A stretch of 21,567 bases of DNA, taken from assembly GCA_000467715.1 (NCBI GenBank), contig AJFK01000808.1, forward strand, positions 1-21,567, given 5' to 3'. This document shows positions 20,571 through 21,567 of the stretch, one piece after another. The DNA is from Hysterium pulicare CBS 123377 (taxonomy: Eukaryota > Ascomycota > Dothideomycetes > Hysteriales > Hysteriaceae). A program made the position numbers and the translations under genes. Each line of letters begins with the position of its first letter. Position 1 is the stretch's first letter. The notes under the pieces were generated by a model, which saw nothing but the letters and a program-made list of their open reading frames with translations, was not told the origin of the DNA and did no database searches.

Positions 20571-21140
20571 ATGCGCTCCTCATACGTCCTCCTCGCCCTC
20601 ATGGCCGCCTTCGTCTCCGCCGTCCCCCTCAACATCAATCTCGGAGCCTACTCTCCCGCCCTCGTAGTCGGTGACGGAGAAATCTCCTTCGACTCCTCCG
20701 AAAAAGCATCCCAGCTAATGGAAACGCTCGCCACGGGCGCCGCCAACACCGCCAACGCCGGCCAACAGCAAAATCAAGAGCAGGGCCAACGCCGCGAAGT
20801 CACCAACCCGATACCGAACCTCAAGCGAGCCGCCGCGCCCGTGGACGACACCCTCGATCTCGCTCGCGAGGCTATGGAATGGATCAAGCGCGACATTGCC
20901 GGGTTCAGAGAGGCTCTTAGCTTCGCGCGCGAAGCGCAGAAAGATCAACCGAAAGTGGAACTCGGAACTCCGAAGGCGGGCGTTGGGATCACGGTTAATG
21001 CTGGTGTCAATGTGCCTGCTAATAGCGCTGCTAACGGAGCACCGCCGGCTGCTGGTGCCGCTAAGGCTAAGCGCTCAGAAGAGATTGTGGAGGAGAGTGC
21101 GGCGCCTAAGATGACGCTTGTTGCTATTACGGAGGTTTGA
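20571..21140 (+). CDS. Small secreted protein with dibasic processing sites, uncharacterised
   Basis: A single exon of 189 aa. Residues 1-18 (MRSSYVLLALMAAFVSAVP) form a clear signal peptide with likely cleavage before or near Val18-Pro19. The mature start LNINLGAYSPALVVGDGEIS reads like a conserved motif that I associate with ascomycete secreted proteins of unknown function, though I cannot verify this. Dibasic pairs typical of Kex2 cleavage lie at 74-75 (RR), 85-86, 106-107 and 167-168 (KR), dividing the rest into acidic or Ala/Gly-rich segments. There are no cysteines. The middle (87-125) is predicted helical; 130-165 is Ala/Gly/Pro/Asn low complexity. The ATG sits in a good context (ACCACCATGC). 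The first codons are strongly C-biased and the last strongly G-biased, as in the other genes here. It could be a cell-surface structural protein or a precursor of secreted peptides. Confidence 0.8.
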   Translation: MRSSYVLLALMAAFVSAVPLNINLGAYSPALVVGDGEISFDSSEKASQLMETLATGAANTANAGQQQNQEQGQRREVTNPIPNLKRAAAPVDDTLDLAREAMEWIKRDIAGFREALSFAREAQKDQPKVELGTPKAGVGITVNAGVNVPANSAANGAPPAAGAAKAKRSEEIVEESAAPKMTLVAITEV

Positions 21141-21567
21141 CTTGATGAAGGGACGGGGGAGGTGGTGAGGGGGAGGTGGAGGGTTGGGGATGATGGGGTG
21201 TTTGGATGAAGTTTCTCTTGGGTGCGTGGTGCAATAGTAGAGAGCCTGAACACGAAGCTGGATGGTTTGGTTGCCTTTCCTTTCTCTCTCTCTCATTCTC
21301 TCTCTTGGGTGCTGGGTTTCCTCATCGTCAACACCAGCTTATAAGCTTGGCGTCTTCTGCGGCATTTTGTAAGAGAAAAGATAGTTTAGAATGTAACGTC
21401 TACGTGATCAAGATCTTCTCTTGGGTTTCGGCAGTCCGAGAATTTCGTGATGCAGGTTTCGTCTATGCATAAAGCACTAAGTTTGCCTCCCTATAAGCAT
21501 ATAGGCCAAGCCGTCTCTCGAGCTTTACAGGTCTCACAAGATGTCTTGATAGGCTCGGCGTCTTGGG
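21141..21567. other. 3' flank of the secreted-protein gene to window end
   Basis: This contains the 3' UTR of the secreted-protein gene, beginning with a G-rich run (21148-21190). An 88-codon frame at 21206-21472 has no features. No gene is supported. Confidence 0.4.
21281..21305. repeat. Short CT microsatellite
   Basis: An imperfect (CT)n tract, interrupted once by CATT. It is a simple-sequence repeat in the 3' flank of the secreted-protein gene with no evident function. Confidence 0.6.

Overview
The window is genomic DNA from a filamentous ascomycete (Pezizomycotina). The evidence is short introns of 46 to 83 nt with GTATGT/GTAAGT-like donors and CTAAC/CTGAC-type branch points, intergenic regions of 0.5 to 3.6 kb, pyrimidine-rich tracts before start codons, and typical fungal families: a CSC1/DUF221 channel, a SAT4/rhodopsin-domain membrane protein, and an MFS siderophore transporter. 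I cannot fix the class or genus from sequence alone.

Layout. The left edge may hold the last codons of a plus-strand gene (2-103). An intronless secreted metzincin-type metalloprotease lies at 1005-2333 behind a good TATA box. A three-exon calcium-permeable stress-gated channel of the CSC1/OSCA family lies at 3763-7579, with reading frame and splice phases closing exactly at 1237 aa. Convergent to it on the minus strand (8352-9244) is a short-chain dehydrogenase/reductase that would be intact except for one 1-nt frameshift. Also on the minus strand, at 10290-10715, is a 141-aa cysteine-rich protein with an N-terminal signal or anchor. Next to it is a doubtful tiny spliced gene (9840-10110). 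A stretch of about 3.6 kb (10716-14326) has no gene I can defend.

The right third holds a five-exon seven-helix SAT4-type membrane protein (14327-15688) and a six-exon MFS transporter of the siderophore-iron family (16704-18757), and ends with a small secreted protein carrying several dibasic sites (20571-21140).

The most informative non-coding signal lies between the SAT4 gene and the transporter. It is a perfect 12-bp inverted repeat (16313-16341) whose two arms each carry ATCAGATAA, the site type read by SREA-class GATA iron repressors, with a CCAAT box overlapping its left edge. The promoter therefore fits the product: uptake of iron-siderophore complexes switched off when iron is plentiful. 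No siderophore biosynthesis gene (NRPS, ornithine monooxygenase) is visible, so the transporter may serve imported siderophores or ones made elsewhere in the genome.

The genes do not form an evident pathway or cluster. The recurring theme is membrane and secreted proteins facing the environment: a protease, a mechano/osmosensitive channel, a SAT4-type protein, an iron transporter and two small secretory-pathway proteins. All gene models are hand-built from splice signals and frame continuity, without database searches or transcript data.
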